This document shows positions 49,295 to 60,329 of a DNA stretch of 64,000 nucleotides, piece after piece. The position numbers and the translations under genes were made by a program. The DNA lies in the NCBI RefSeq assembly GCF_050624435.1, contig NC_134539.1, positions 48,392,001 through 48,456,000 on the forward strand, given 5' to 3'. The notes beneath the pieces are model-generated. The model saw only the letters and a list, made by a program, of their open reading frames with translations, did not search any database and was not told where the DNA came from. Each line of letters begins with the position of its first letter. Position 1 is the first letter of the stretch. This stretch comes from Tenrec ecaudatus (lineage: Eukaryota > Chordata > Mammalia > Afrosoricida > Tenrecidae).

Positions 49295-49840
49295 ATCGTG
49301 AAGCTGCAAGGAACAATACTGAAGACTCTTCTTCAGTTCTCAGATCAACCCAAAATTCTTAGAGAAGGAGTCTGCCTGCTTTAAGTAAATTAGGCTGAGT
49401 GAAAGCTCCTGTACCTTCAGGGTTGTTTTTGGCAAAAGCAACATCACGGAGAATTGATACTTTCTTTTTGTTCCACTAAAGTCAACAAATATGTAGCAAT
49501 TCTAAACAGACGAGACTCAGCTGAAAACAATGTCATCCAGACGGCATGTAAACAACATGGAAAGCCTGAGCAGCAGACAGGAGAACTGGATTTGTCCCTG
49601 GTCCAATGGACAAAATGGAATTGCTCAACGACGGAACAACTGTGTATATTCAGAGACACGCAAAGCAATGTTAAAACCACGACCTGTTCCCAATATGGAA
49701 TAACATGTATCATTTAAAATTGGTTTAGGTTTTATTCAATTGGGGGGGGGGGGCGAGGAGAAATGTGATAAATAAAAGGCCAAAGAAATTATCTAGACAA
49801 AATACATTATATACATATATGCATATGTAGATTCCTAACT
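46130..49840. other. Long stretch without recognised elements
   Basis: About 3.7 kb in which I recognise no gene or repeat family apart from a (TG)n microsatellite at 49253-49289, an A13 run at 47667-47679 and G/C homopolymer-rich spots at 46390, 47520 and 49741. The longest open frame, 48240-48677, has no recognisable domain or coding-like context and is not called. Confidence 0.45.
49253..49289. repeat. (TG)n microsatellite
   Basis: About 18 uninterrupted TG units. Confidence 0.97.
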
Positions 49841-49842
49841 AA

Positions 49843-50032
49843 GATGACCTGCTGGTGCAGTGATTAAGCACTTGACTGTTAACCAAAAGGTTGACAGTTT
49901 CAATCCGCCTACTGCTCAGAAGGAGGAAGATGTGGCGGCAGCGGACTCTGTAAGGATCAGAGCCTTGGAAAGCCTACCGGCAGCTCTGTCCTTCTGGGAC
50001 CCCTATTCCTCATAGTCTATCAGAAAGGAACG
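49843..50032 (+). mobile_element. AfroSINE, plus strand
   Basis: The head 'gacctgctggtgcagtgatt' passes to 'ctgttaaccaaaaggttgac' and a B-box-like 'agtttcaatccgcc' (49896). The body has 'cttggaaagcctaccggcag' and 'cagctctgtccttctgggac'. The tRNA-derived head is the best kept part. Confidence 0.75.
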
Positions 50033-50214
50033 CTAAGAGAGTGCTGCTCACATCAATCCCTTCTCCCTGAACTTCCGCCCTCTTATCTTGAGCAAACACC
50101 TTCAGCAACTGACCTTGTTTTCTGTCCGTTTTGCTAAAACTTGTCAGCTAGATCCTCATCATCTTTGAAATCCTGCTCTTTTCCTGCCTTCGAGGCCCAG
50201 CATCTCTCCGGCAG

Positions 50215-50500
50215 GATAATATTGTAATGTTGCCCTTCTCGTTCGCTTAGTCACCAGGAGGGGAGATCAGAGCAGATCTTGGTGGGAGCCCGAGCTGTCT
50301 TCAGGGAGCGAGGGCTCTGCATCATCTCCGAACCAGGAAGGAGAAAGCCGAGGCGGCGACTGCAGGGCAGTCGGGAAAGTCAAGAGCTTGAGGACGCACC
50401 AGAGCACTGTCCTCCTCCAGGTGCCAGGGGTTTACCTCTCCCAACCTTAGCCTTACAGACCCGCCTTCATTTAGAGTTCAATTGCTCTTGTAATTAATTC
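50215..50500. other. GC/CpG-rich segment, function unknown
   Basis: This stretch is clearly richer in GC and CpG than its surroundings, with several CpGs between 50340 and 50400. An open frame at 50279-50497 encodes an arginine/proline-rich 72-residue peptide that I do not recognise. It could be a decayed retrocopy 5' UTR, an unmethylated regulatory island or an exon. The sequence alone does not decide. Confidence 0.35.
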
Positions 50501-50549
50501 TCAACCCCTGAGAGTTGTCTAGAGCGCTGAAAACGCAAACAAACCGATT

Positions 50550-51605
50550 CAGGAATAAGATTTTGGAGTATTTTGCCTGTCTGGAGTAAAGAGACAACCT
50601 ATGGACTAGGAGTAAAGGGGTCGTTGAGAATGATGTAACTGATAAGGAACTAGTACCCAGAATTTATAGAAAGTGTGTATAACCTAAGAACAGGAAAATA
50701 AAAATAAATAGGTAAAATACACAAATGCTTAATCAAAGAAGCTATTCAAGTGGCCCAGAGACACGTGAAAAGCTCATGAGCAGCTAGCTCAGGGGCACCT
50801 ATCGGTTTCTCCCTATTCAGAGAAAGAAGGGTGATGGATGTGGAAGACAGGAAAATTAGTCGAATGGATGAGTGACTCATGCAGACAACCATCTTTACAA
50901 ACCCGAGACCAGAAGAACCGGAGAGTGCCCAACTATCAGTGCCCACTTCTCATGATAGGGTGAGAGAAACATGTGGCGCAAACTCAAAATCATAAAAGAA
51001 ATTAGGATTAATGATCATTAGAGACCGGTGGAACCCCCAAGCCTAAGGCCCTTAGTCACCTTTCAGGTCTGAAAATAAGTTCACTTCAATGGGTCAGTTG
51101 TCAGCCAAACAATAAACAGTCTATAAGGGGAGCAATAATACTTTGGAGAGGCGCCAACCTGAGAATAATCCATCTTTAGAGATCAAGAAGGCAGCATTTA
51201 CACAAGAGCAAAGCTCAGACGGCTTAGGAAAGACCGAGAAGGGGAGACGGGGGGACTTGGGCATATTGTCGGGTGCAATCGATGACGTGAAACAAAACAT
51301 GCACAAATGGTTGAATGGGAAACTAACCTACTTGGTAAATCTGCACCCAATTCACAATAAATAGTTGATTTAAAATTACTGATATGAGACCAAAGGATCA
51401 ACAATTAACAACAAAAACGAGAATGTAACAGAGGAGGGAAATTAGCCTAATGGAAACAGAGCAGGAAGAATGAAGATCATGAGAATGTTCACATGTTGTG
51501 AAGAATGTTGCCCATGTCACCATACAATTGGTGTAGAAAATGTTGAATGGGAATTAGACTGCTGTATACCCTCAAAACACAATAAAATCCCATTTTTATA
51601 AAGAA
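50550..51605 (+). mobile_element. Old L1 ORF2 end and 3' UTR with two tails
   Basis: 'gataaggaactagtacccag' (50641) and the next about 140 bases fit the C-terminal part of L1 ORF2. The rest follows the older 3' UTR type seen at 21 kb. Two tail-like ends are present, closing with 'cacccaattcacaataaat' (51344) and 'ccctcaaaacacaataaaat' (51569). Confidence 0.65.
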
Positions 51606-51609
51606 AGAA

Positions 51610-52688
51610 AAAGAGCAAGTGCGCAGTATTGAGCAGAGGGACAAGCTGAACAGAGATATAACATCAACAGAAGCTTCAGTCAATCCCTGAGGAGTTCTGA
51701 CAATCTGCTGCCCTACAGAACTACCTGGAGACGAGGGAGAACTGACCTCCGGGGAGCCAGCCTTTCCAGGTAAGACACCCAGGAAGGAAGAGGCCACTTG
51801 GCAAGCCAGCTGCCTGCAATCCAGGCAGTCCTCGAGGGCTTCCGACTGCTGAGCAGTGTCTGTTGGCAGCTCGCTCAGCAGCGGGGGAAACTAGTCCTTC
51901 ATCCTGAGGGGGTTTCTGAGCAGCACAGGCCAGCATCCCCCGTAAGAACGCAGGTACACTCAGGTGTGCTACAGATCCTTGTCTCTGTAAGAATGAGAAT
52001 TAACATAAAATATAGTAGCAACCTGGAATGAAAATGTCAGATGTAGGCATGGGAGAGGAAAGAGAAAAGGAAGTACTTCGTACATTTTTTAAAATATTTT
52101 TAAAATTATCTTATTGAGGGGAAGACTGTTGTGGTCAAATCGTTATTACAAATGTGAATTCTCTACTTAGTAATACAATTATATCTCCACTTTCTTATAG
52201 CTCTATCCAGATAGATGGAAATAATGAGACAATTTTGTGAGGAAGTTTTTTGAACATATGTGGATGTTCAAAAAAATTAAATTGTATTAAAACACAGAAG
52301 AGATATCAATGATTTGCAAAATGTAGAAGTGGTATAGATCATGCTACTTAATCATAAGATAAAATTAAGACAATAAAAAATAACCACAAAGAATTATTCA
52401 ATATAAATACCTAAGCACTTTTCTTTATAATTAATGTGTCAAAAATTAACTCAAATAAGTGCCAAGAACTGTGTGATACATCAAAACCCATTTATGAAGC
52501 TGTATCCACAAAAAATACTGATTTTTAATTTTTTAAATACTGATTGAAAATAAGAAGACTAAGTTTCCAATTTAAGAAGCAAAAAAAATTAAAACAAAGT
52601 TGGAACTATTTAAAAGAGCAGAAATTAATAAATGAAGGGTCTCAAGAAATTATATTATTTAGATCCAAAATCTAATTCTTTATACACT
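51610..52688. other. Unassigned sequence
   Basis: 52080-52690 is very AT-rich. No gene or named repeat recognised. Confidence 0.45.
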
Positions 52689-52689
52689 G

Positions 52690-52855
52690 ATTCGTTAGTA
52701 CCATTGCGTCAATGCCAACTCACAGTTGTTGTGTATAGTAACGTATATACAACAAACAGAAGCACTCACCGCTCAGGCCGGCGCCATCCTCAACATTGTC
52801 GTGTTTAAGACCATCGCTGCAGCCACTGTGTCAATCTGCAATCAAGGCTTTCATT
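52690..52855 (-). mobile_element. RTE 3' end, minus strand
   Basis: Carries 'gctgcagccactgtgtcaat' (52817), the diagnostic RTE 3'-end block, followed by truncation. Abuts a plus-strand RTE copy, making a head-to-head pair. Confidence 0.7.
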
Positions 52856-52857
52856 TT

Positions 52858-53372
52858 ACTTATATTCACAACCAATGCCCCTGGAAGTGACGATCAGAGA
52901 TCCATGTGGTATCATCCATTAGGCAAACACACGGCACAAGTTCTCGTTACAGTGCTAAAGAGCCACGGTGTCACTTTGCAGTCTAAGATGTGCCTGACCC
53001 AGTTGTTGGCAGTCCCCGGTTGCGTCAGATGCGTTCCAAAGCTAGACAATCAGTTGGGAAGCCTGGAGAGGAACTGGTGCATTTGAATTCTGGCGTTTCA
53101 AAGAATCTTGAAAGTAAAATGAACCTGCGGAACAACAAATATCCCTTGGAAGAAGTTGAATTGGACAGTTCCTCTTGTTTCCTTTCAACATGGTGAAGAC
53201 AGCGGACTTGGGAAAGCGTCAGATATGAAGAGGAAGCCCTCACTAAGATGGACCGACACGAGGACACAAACATAATGATTGTGGGGGTGGGGCGGGACAG
53301 GGCAATATTTCGTTCTGTGGCACATCTCACTGCTTTGCGTTGGAACCAACGCAACAGCTCCTAACACAAGAA
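52858..53372 (+). mobile_element. RTE 3' portion, plus strand
   Basis: Continuous RTE 3' half with landmarks 'gtgctaaagagccacggtgt' (52952), 'gatggaccgacacgaggaca' (53248) and 'cagggcaatatttcgttctg' (53299), ending 'ctcctaacac' (53359). A short open frame 52796-53086 covers part of it but is broken afterwards. Confidence 0.8.
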
Positions 53373-53399
53373 CAGCACTATATTTCAGGACGAATGAAC

Positions 53400-53780
53400 A
53401 TAGCTGCCTTGAAAGTCTTGATGCTCCCTGGCAATGAGAGGATACGACTCGGGCGCCTGCACTTCGGCCATGGCAGCAGGAGCAGTTAGCCCTCGGAGCA
53501 GGAGAGTCAGCAGCGGACAAAGAAGCGCCGCGGCGAGCTGCGTGGACCCAGGACGTAGCTGCCGTAGTGGACTCAAGCCGCGATGACTGTGACAATGGCC
53601 CAGGCGCCGGCAGTGCTCAGTTTAGTTCTGCTGTAGCTGGGTCTTCACTGGGTCAGAACCAACGAGCTGGGCCCGAACAACAGCATCTGCGATGTGAACA
53701 GTGAAGGATCGCCAGACCTTTCACCAAACGTTACCATGAAAAGCACATCAAAGCAGATAAGTGGGGGGAAATAGCAAATG
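53400..53780. other. GC-rich, CpG-containing segment; possible retrocopy 5' region
   Basis: 53440-53700 stands out by GC and CpG content. On the plus strand an ATG at 53595 opens a signal-peptide-like hydrophobic stretch (A-V-L-S-L-V-L-L) interrupted by TAG at 53634. On the minus strand an ATG at 53471 opens a 28-codon frame. Neither is a protein I recognise. No TSD or poly(A) was found. A decayed processed pseudogene with its 5' UTR is one reading. Confidence 0.35.
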
Positions 53781-53784
53781 AGAA

Positions 53785-54825
53785 TAAAACAAGTTATGTC
53801 AGGAGATGAAATGTTTCCAGGGAAGAGATGCTATCGCCTCGCTGAAATATGCATCGTGTGTTTAACCAGAGAGCATTCAAAAATGAAAAACAGCCCTAGG
53901 AAATGAAAAATATGGTCAAATCAGGGAAAAGTAAGCAGAAAAGCAGGAGATTGAAATTGAAATTTTTTCCCAAGATAGAAAAAAAAAGCACAGAGACAAA
54001 GGGATAAGAAAATGAGAATACAAGTGCAACATGTTAAAAAAAATTAAAGAAAAACAAAGGGATGGGCATCCCCAAGGCAAACCTTTTCTTTTTCTAGTAT
54101 CGCAGACACAGGTTTTCTGATTGTGAGAGTCTGAGTAGTACCAAGTCCAATAGTGAAATGAATCCAGACCAAGCCCGATGAGCATGACATTTCAAACCAC
54201 CTGGAGAAAAAGAGGCAATACAAGGAATTCCCAGAGGAAGCTAAACAAGCTTCCCACAAAACCAAGAATCCGAATGGCTTCCTGATCCCCAACAGCCACC
54301 TGGGAGTTAGAAGACAGTAGAGCAAATCACAACTTCAGAATTCTAAATAATGAGGAGTTCCACACTAGAATTGTATAGTCATACAATCTATCTATCTAAA
54401 ACAAATATATTTTCAAATATTCAAAGTCTCAATAAAAGATCACTGTTTCAAAAACCACTTGAAAGATGTTTAAAAAAATTTTTTTTAATTAAGAAAAAGG
54501 AAAATGTCAGATTTAGGCAACAGAAAAACAAGTCACGTGAGAGGTCACAGAGACCTCCAAGGTAGCGATTATAATTCCAGAGCAAGTCTAACACGCATCC
54601 AGTAAAGATTGTAGCAGATGAGAGTCTTTGGGCCAAGATTTCAATAAATGAAATTAATAAGACAACACATTTGTTTGGATATACTGAGCGGAAATTTATA
54701 CCATTTGGCTAGCGTTTGAGCTAATGAAAAGAATATAGCTAAAACAACACACGCACAAAGAATAAATAAAAACAATTGGGACTGAATTTCTGTGCAGTTG
54801 TGCAAGAAAGGAAAAAGGGGTTTTA
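53785..54825. other. Unassigned A-rich sequence
   Basis: A-rich, with possible L1-derived parts that I could not place. No gene recognised. Confidence 0.4.
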
Positions 54826-54827
54826 CA

Positions 54828-54890
54828 CCCGCGAAGATTTACAGTCTCAGACACCTACAGGGGCAATTCTACTCTGTCCTCAAAGGCAGA
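54828..54890 (+). mobile_element. AfroSINE body fragment
   Basis: 'gaagatttacagtctcagac' (54833) and 'cctacaggggcaattctact' (54855) are the AfroSINE body blocks. Head missing. Confidence 0.6.
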
Positions 54891-55097
54891 GAGCTTGGCA
54901 TTTTTTTTGAGAGACTCAACAAAACTTCAACATCGTTGCTCACAGGTCCATCCCACCCCGTGGTGACCCGGGTGTCACAGAAAGAGCTGCTACAGCGCCT
55001 CTTCATGGACGCAGACTCCAGGGACAGCACTGAGTGAGTTCAGACCACCACCCTTAAGTTCACAACCCATTGCCACAGACTTGCATTTCCCAGGGCC

Positions 55098-55684
55098 CCA
55101 AATTTAACTTCTTTTTTTTAACAGTGTGTAAAGACATTTTATCTTATTTATTTTTGTTATCTCTGAACATTTACCATTGTGTGGTGGTGACAGCATTGCT
55201 TGGTAAAACATGACTGGATATAAGTTTTGTAAGCCCTTCCTTGTGGAGAGATTTTCCCTCTACTAACAGTCTTGGAAAATAAGACCTGTTTTTAAGGGAA
55301 AGGATAAATTTTTCTTTACAAGTGGCATGGCTGATGTGATCTACCAGTTCATCACTGATATTAAGTATGCATAAAGCAAAAATCACAATAATAAAACACA
55401 GGCTGGACTCATATTTGAAACAAAACTTTTAAGTTGAACACAATCATGGGAAAATATTACTTACTAAGACTGTAATTGGTGTCTCTTCCACAGATTGCTG
55501 AGATTTTTCTTTTTCAGGCACCTTTTTCTCAGGTAGTTCTTGCTTCTAGACTTGAATGTATGGTTGTTACAGAAGCGGTCATCTACCTTAGTTCCCCATT
55601 CTGCTGGATCAAAATTGGTTTCTCTGCTTTCTCTACGAGCTGCTGCCGCTGGTTCTGGCTGTTTTTTTTCCAAATTTAACTTCT
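55098..55684 (-). pseudogene. Unidentified processed retrocopy with perfect 15-bp TSD
   Basis: The 15-mer ccaaatttaacttct is repeated exactly at 55098-55112 and 55670-55684. Between them, on the minus strand, lies a 557-base insert ending in a short A-tail (T-run at 55112-55119) with AATAAA 20-30 bases upstream of it (plus-strand TTTATT near 55146-55152). These are the marks of L1-mediated retroposition of an mRNA. The 5' part (55669 to about 55464) has an open minus-strand frame with a charged peptide containing FDPAEWGTKVDDRF, ending in TAG. The rest looks like 3' UTR. I do not recognise the parent gene. It is 5'-truncated. Confidence 0.8.
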
Positions 55685-55689
55685 ATTGC

Positions 55690-55852
55690 CATTGTCCAGT
55701 AGCTTCCCACACAAAGCGACACTATACTGCAGAGTAGCATCGTCCCATCGGTTTCCTAAGGTTGTAATCTTTCAGGAAGCAACCTGCCACCTCTCTCTCT
55801 TGAGTGGGTTTCAATGACCAGCGCCTAACACCCTCACCCCAATTCCTCAAGT
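55690..55852. other. Unassigned sequence
   Basis: Short spacer between the retrocopy and the RTE. Nothing recognised. Confidence 0.4.
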
Positions 55853-55854
55853 TG

Positions 55855-56405
55855 TTGGTGTTGTTATTGTTGCTAAGGCCCTTCCAATCAGTTGAGGTAC
55901 ACCAGAACAAAACACTGCCCGGTCCTGCGCTGTCTTGTCATCATTGATGTGTGTGAGCCCAGCGTTACAGTCACCGTGTCTGCCCATCTCAAGGAGCCTC
56001 TTCTTTGTCACTGGTCCTGCTCTTGACCAAACATGCTGCCTTGTCCAGGGACTGATCTCTCCTGATAACATGTCCAAAGTCCGAGAGATGCAGGCTCACC
56101 ATCTCTGCTTCGAAGAAACATTCCGGCACTTCTTCCAAGACCAATTTGCCATTCTTTGGCCAGCCCGTGGGTACTTTCAATATTCCTCATCAACACCGTC
56201 ATTCAAATGCATCCATAACTCTGAGCCTTTCTTACTGATTGCCCAGCTTTCACGTGCATATGAGATTGAAGTCACCATGCCCGGGGCCACTCCCACCTTA
56301 GTGCTCAAAGGGACATACCTGTCCTTCAACTCGCTGAGAGGTCTTGTGCAGCGCATGTGCCGATGCAATGTGTTGTTTGAGTCCCACTTTTTTTCATGTT
56401 TGTTA
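55855..56405 (-). mobile_element. RTE 3' portion, minus strand
   Basis: Begins with a GTTGTTGTTATTGTTG terminal-repeat-like end (55852-55873), then 'aacactgcccggtcctgcgc' (55911), 'ctcctgataacatgtccaaa' (56059) and 'cattcaaatgcatccataac' (56200). Colinear with the 13.6- and 30.2-kb copies. Confidence 0.8.
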
Positions 56406-56439
56406 TAAAGATCATTATTTGCTTCTGCTATTGGAATCC

Positions 56440-56905
56440 TGGCTTTTTAAAGTTTTATTGACATGGAATTCACGTCATGCAATTCAATGGTGCGAACATA
56501 TTGAAAAAGAGTTGTGCCGTCGTCGCTACAATTTAAGAACATGCTTTTCTTTCTTGTCCTTACAGTGATTACTTCTGCATTTCCTGCCCTCCCCCACCTC
56601 TCCTGCCATACGCCTAAGAAACTATTATTCCCACTACAGTAGCTATAGACTAACCTATCCTGAATTTCCTATAAAGAAAAATACACAAAAACAAAAAGAA
56701 AAACCCACCAACAAAAATTAAAACCAAGAAAAATCTCGATTGGAAAGAAAGCAGAAGATAATAAAAATTAGAACAAATGTAAAATGTGTCCAAAGGGAGA
56801 ACAAATGACAAGGAGCCCAGTTTTAAGCTCAGTACACCTGCATTCGTCCACTCTGCATTGCCCTCTGTCTGATACAGTGGTTATTCGCATCTCTAGGCAA
56901 GGGTC
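56440..56905 (-). mobile_element. Old L1 3' end, minus strand, splitting an RTE
   Basis: The tail 'taaagttttattgacatgga' (56449) to 'actattattcccactacag' (56620) fits an older L1 end. An A-rich block follows (56660-56800). RTE sequence lies on both sides, so this L1 probably inserted into the RTE. Confidence 0.6.
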
Positions 56906-56957
56906 AGAGGGGCTCACAGGAGGCTTACTTTACACGGGACCCAGAGAATGGATTCGG

Positions 56958-57292
56958 GGCTTTCGCTGCCTTCTGTGAGTTGTCGAATTTCTTGCCTGTT
57001 GCTTCTGTGAATATTGGCGATGGAGTCAAGCAAAATGAAATCTTTGACCCTAGCGGCCTACTGTCCGTAATCATGATGCTGTCTGTTGGTCTAGCTCCGA
57101 GGATTTGGGTCTTCTTTACATTGAAGTACAATCATGCTGAAGGCTGCAGTCTCTGATTTTCATCCACTAGGGCTTCACGTCCTCCACATGGTCAGCAAGC
57201 AAGGTTGTGTCATCCGTGTATCGTAGGTCATTAATAAATCCCTATGGATCAGTAATTATGCAGATGTGGATTCCATCCAGAGTTCACTTTCA
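56958..57292 (-). mobile_element. RTE continuation, minus strand
   Basis: 'gcaaaatgaaatctttgac' (57030), 'ctgaaggctgcagtctctga' (57138) and 'aaggttgtgtcatccgtgta' (57201) continue the RTE of 55.9-56.4 kb after the inserted L1. Confidence 0.8.
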
Positions 57293-57444
57293 GTTGGTTA
57301 ATGCAAGAAATCAAGCACTAGAAAAAAATGTTGATGATGTACTTAATTAATCCCTCTCTTCGGCTAGCAGGTAATCTGATACTGAAGTAGCCTTCTATGG
57401 ACCAGAACAATTCAGAAGAATTGCTAATGTTAGTGCTGCTGTTG

Positions 57445-57652
57445 TGAGGTCCGGTTGGGTGCCATTGCGTTGATTTTAACTTTGAGTGAACCCATCTGAT
57501 GTAGCACAACTTACCCCGTAAGGTTTTCCAGGCTGTACTCTTCGCAGAAGCATTGCCAGATCTTTCTCCTGCTGCCAGGCAGAGTAGATTTGAACCGTCA
57601 ATCTTGTAGGCGCAGCTGAGCCCTTACTCATTGTGTCACCGGGGTTCCTTAA
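57445..57652 (-). mobile_element. AfroSINE, minus strand
   Basis: The minus strand starts 'ggaaccccggtgacacaatg' (57650 leftward), has 'gattgacggttcaaatctac' as B-box region and proceeds to 'gttgattttaactttgag'-complement body blocks. Full-length, moderately diverged. Confidence 0.75.
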
Positions 57653-57689
57653 AGCAGGTGGCACATTTCATTACACTTAAATTAAAAAC

Positions 57690-57990
57690 AAAAAACCCAC
57701 TGCCATCATGTAAATTCTGACTCGTGGCGTTGCCTGCCCAGCACAGAATCACGATGGTTCTGACTGGCTTTTCACTGTTTATGAGTATTGTGCCACTGTT
57801 CGTGGTCCTGGTGGGGCAGTTGGGTGCCACATTAGTGGCGTTGGTAAGCACAAGATCAGCAGCTTAACTCGCCAGTGGCTCCACAGGAAAGACGGGGTTC
57901 CCAACTCCTGTAAAGATTGGCAGTCCCAGACACCGGAAGGAGCCCCTGAGGAACAATGGTTCGGTTCGGTGCTTTAACGATGCTTTCAGC
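57690..57990 (+). mobile_element. AfroSINE pair (minus fragment and plus copy)
   Basis: 57690-57785 holds a minus-strand AfroSINE 3' body fragment ('aaaacccactgccatcatgt'). 57800-57990 holds a plus-strand copy starting 'tggtcctggtggggcagttg' with body block 'aaagattggcagtcccagac' (57910). The plus copy has lost the usual 3' end. Confidence 0.6.
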
Positions 57991-57994
57991 ACCA

Positions 57995-59225
57995 CGTGGA
58001 GGAATTCTTTTTTCTCATTTTGATGCGTGAGAAGCTGTGGTCAGATTGAGGCCTTGGTCAGTCTGGAGAGACCATTGGACTTGATGGGACATGGAGAAGG
58101 GGGACCTGGAGCCACCCTGGGAAGGTGCTCCTGTGCTCAGCGAGCTGTAAATTATACGCGACCCCACTCCACCTAGCACCCCTTCCTCATTCCCGAGGCT
58201 CGCCCCGACTCTGAGGACGCCTTCCCAGGGCTCTGGGCGCAGCAGCCACTTGGTTTAACTCCGCAAACAGGATGAGAGCGTGTTTGTGTTGACAACGTAT
58301 GCAAAGCCAAGGCCGTCGTAATGTTTTCACTTTTCTGCCCGACCTCAGGTCTTCATTATGGCACACTATTCCCACAAGTACAAGTCCCAAGCTGATCCTC
58401 ACTGCGCCGGGTGCCACGGGGAACTGGGTGCCACGGGCTTCATCGTGGCTTAGGCCCTGAGTGCCTGCGGAGCCTGGGAAGTTAATGCCGGTTAACTACG
58501 GCACCAAGGGACTCAGCCTCTTGCGCAGGCAGCAGGTAAGGAGCAAGCTTGTGATAAAGTCAATTGAGACTGATTAGCCAAGAACTTTTCTTCTATGAAA
58601 GTTTCTCATAGGGAATTTGAAGGATCTCCAAGGTGAAATTGATCTACTTAGGAAACATGGTTAATATTGGGAAGTGGAATGGGTCAAATTAGTTATCAAC
58701 GGGTCCAAGAAAGCATATTCCTCTCATGTTTAAGAAATTTACTCTAGGTGATCGACGCAATACTATGGTATTTCATAGAGAAATGGAGTACTTGAAAATC
58801 ATATTTCCATTGGAACTTGTGAACTTTGCTCTAGAATCAGGTTGCTCAAAATGGGAGAGAATCGCTCACTGTGGGGTGTGCTTCAGCTCTGTTTCTTGCC
58901 CAAATCTTTCGAGTATCCAGCCTAAACTTTCCAAGCCAATATGTGTTCCACATGGAGAGATTTGGAGGTACACAAATATTAACATAAGGATGTCTATTCA
59001 TCGGTTCTGAAACAGTATGCTTGCCACCTCACACGTCTGCTCCATTTCCACCCAAACTGATCCAGGGCCTTCTTTCCAGTGTCTCAAACCACCAACCAGC
59101 CAGATAGCTTCTCATCGGGGCTGATATTGCTGAGTGGTTTAGAGATGCATGCTAATTTTGATTAAAATATTAACACTAACCAAATAAATTATAGCATTAT
59201 TTATTTAGTACTGGTGAGATTAAGC
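57995..59225. other. Unassigned sequence with a GC-rich interval
   Basis: 58150-58560 is richer in GC and CpG. An ATG at 58359 opens a histidine/tyrosine-containing short frame that ends quickly. No gene recognised. The remainder is ordinary AT-rich sequence. Confidence 0.4.
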
Positions 59226-59235
59226 AGGTGCTTTA

Positions 59236-59452
59236 GGGCAAGTAGGACTCCTGGTAGTGTAGTGGTGGTTATACATTGGGCTGCTAACCCGAGGTCAGCA
59301 GTTCTAAACCACCAATCACTCAGAGGGAGAAAGGGTCTTTCTAGTCCCATAAAGAGTTGCAGTCTCAGAAACCCACAGGGGCCTATTAGAGTCGTCATGA
59401 GTCAGAATCAACTTGATAGCAATGAGTTTGACTTGGTTTGGTTTAAGGTAAG
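59236..59452 (+). mobile_element. AfroSINE, well preserved
   Basis: Complete order: head 'gactcctggtagtgtagtgg' (59247), A-box region, 'cattgggctgctaacccgag' (59274), B-box region 'ggtcagcagttctaaacc' (59293), linker 'cagagggagaaagggtcttt', body 'cagtctcagaaacccacagg' (59361) and 'atgagtcagaatcaacttga' (59397), and the TTTGGTTT-type end (about 59437-59445). Near-matching flanks tttagggcaagt and tttaaggtaagt (two mismatches) may be the TSD. Confidence 0.88.
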
Positions 59453-59636
59453 TCTTTCCTCATCTATATTTGGAACACTAAGTCGTTATATTGTGGTCCT
59501 TGGTCAGTGACAATTTCAACAGTCTGCTTAAGGAGAAATAACCCTTAGGGAATCATTTCCAAAGATCTTCAAAGCTCTTCTGGTTAGAACCATATTATCC
59601 CAACACATCAGGAGTCCCATATAATGCATGCCCCTG

Positions 59637-59832
59637 TACCATCTCCATCAAGGGAGCCCTGATAGCACAATGGGTTGTGCATTGGGCTGCTAACCACAGT
59701 TAGCAGTTCAAAACCATGTCACTCTGTAGGAGAAAGATGAGGCTTTCTATTCCAGTGGAGGGGTATAGCCTCAAACACAGGCTTGGTTCTAAGAAACAAC
59801 TAAAGGTCAGTGAGTTTGGTTTACCATCTCCA
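59637..59832 (+). mobile_element. AfroSINE with 11-bp TSD
   Basis: Head 'gggagccctgatagcacaat' (59652), 'cattgggctgctaaccacag' (59680), B-box-like 'agttagcagttcaaaacc' (59698), body with 'tatagcctcaaacacagg' (59764), end 'gtcagtgagtttggttt'. The flanks share taccatctcca at 59637-59647 and 59822-59832. The body is shortened compared with the 59236 copy. Confidence 0.85.
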
Positions 59833-59834
59833 GC

Positions 59835-60325
59835 GATCTCCTTATCAAAATGTTTGTTGGGTTTTTTTTTTTTTTTTAACTTTCTGGGCAAATCAAAGCT
59901 GTTTTCTCTTCGTTTTTCTTTTTGACAATATCTGACAATGCTGATCATTAAATCAAACAATAGCCACCAGCACTCCTATTGAGCCAGCCAGAGACATCAT
60001 TTGTTTTGCTTATAAACTTTAAACTATTTGTTTATTGTGCATTAATGTTCAGTCTCTGACAAAATAATCCTCCAAGCGGGTCCCTATGAGCATCTTAACT
60101 CTATAGCACGACTTCCCTTTGACACAGCCGCCCCACACTCACAACTAACCGCCTTTGCCCTCTTTCCGTTCCTCGGACATCAGAGAAAACCAAGCTCAAA
60201 TGTCTATAGTTGACCCTCTACCTTCTACATGCTGGGACTCCACTGACCCACCTGTGTCAGTCTCTTTCTCAGTGGTACCCATGGATGCCGGCAGCACACA
60301 CAGGAAATGCGGTGAGATGTCGTTT
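59835..60325. other. Unassigned sequence
   Basis: Includes a T-run at about 59862-59878. No gene or named repeat. Confidence 0.45.
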
Positions 60326-60329
60326 TCCT

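Noticed and set aside
55460..55475. GTAAGT after the open frame on the minus strand, taken as a splice donor of a real exon
   Set aside because: The TSD, A-tail and AATAAA show the whole segment is an intronless retrocopy, so this GTAAGT lies in its end of frame or 3' UTR.
59236..59310. Functional tRNA gene
   Set aside because: The A- and B-box-like motifs belong to an AfroSINE head. No cloverleaf with acceptor stem pairing is evident and the SINE body follows.
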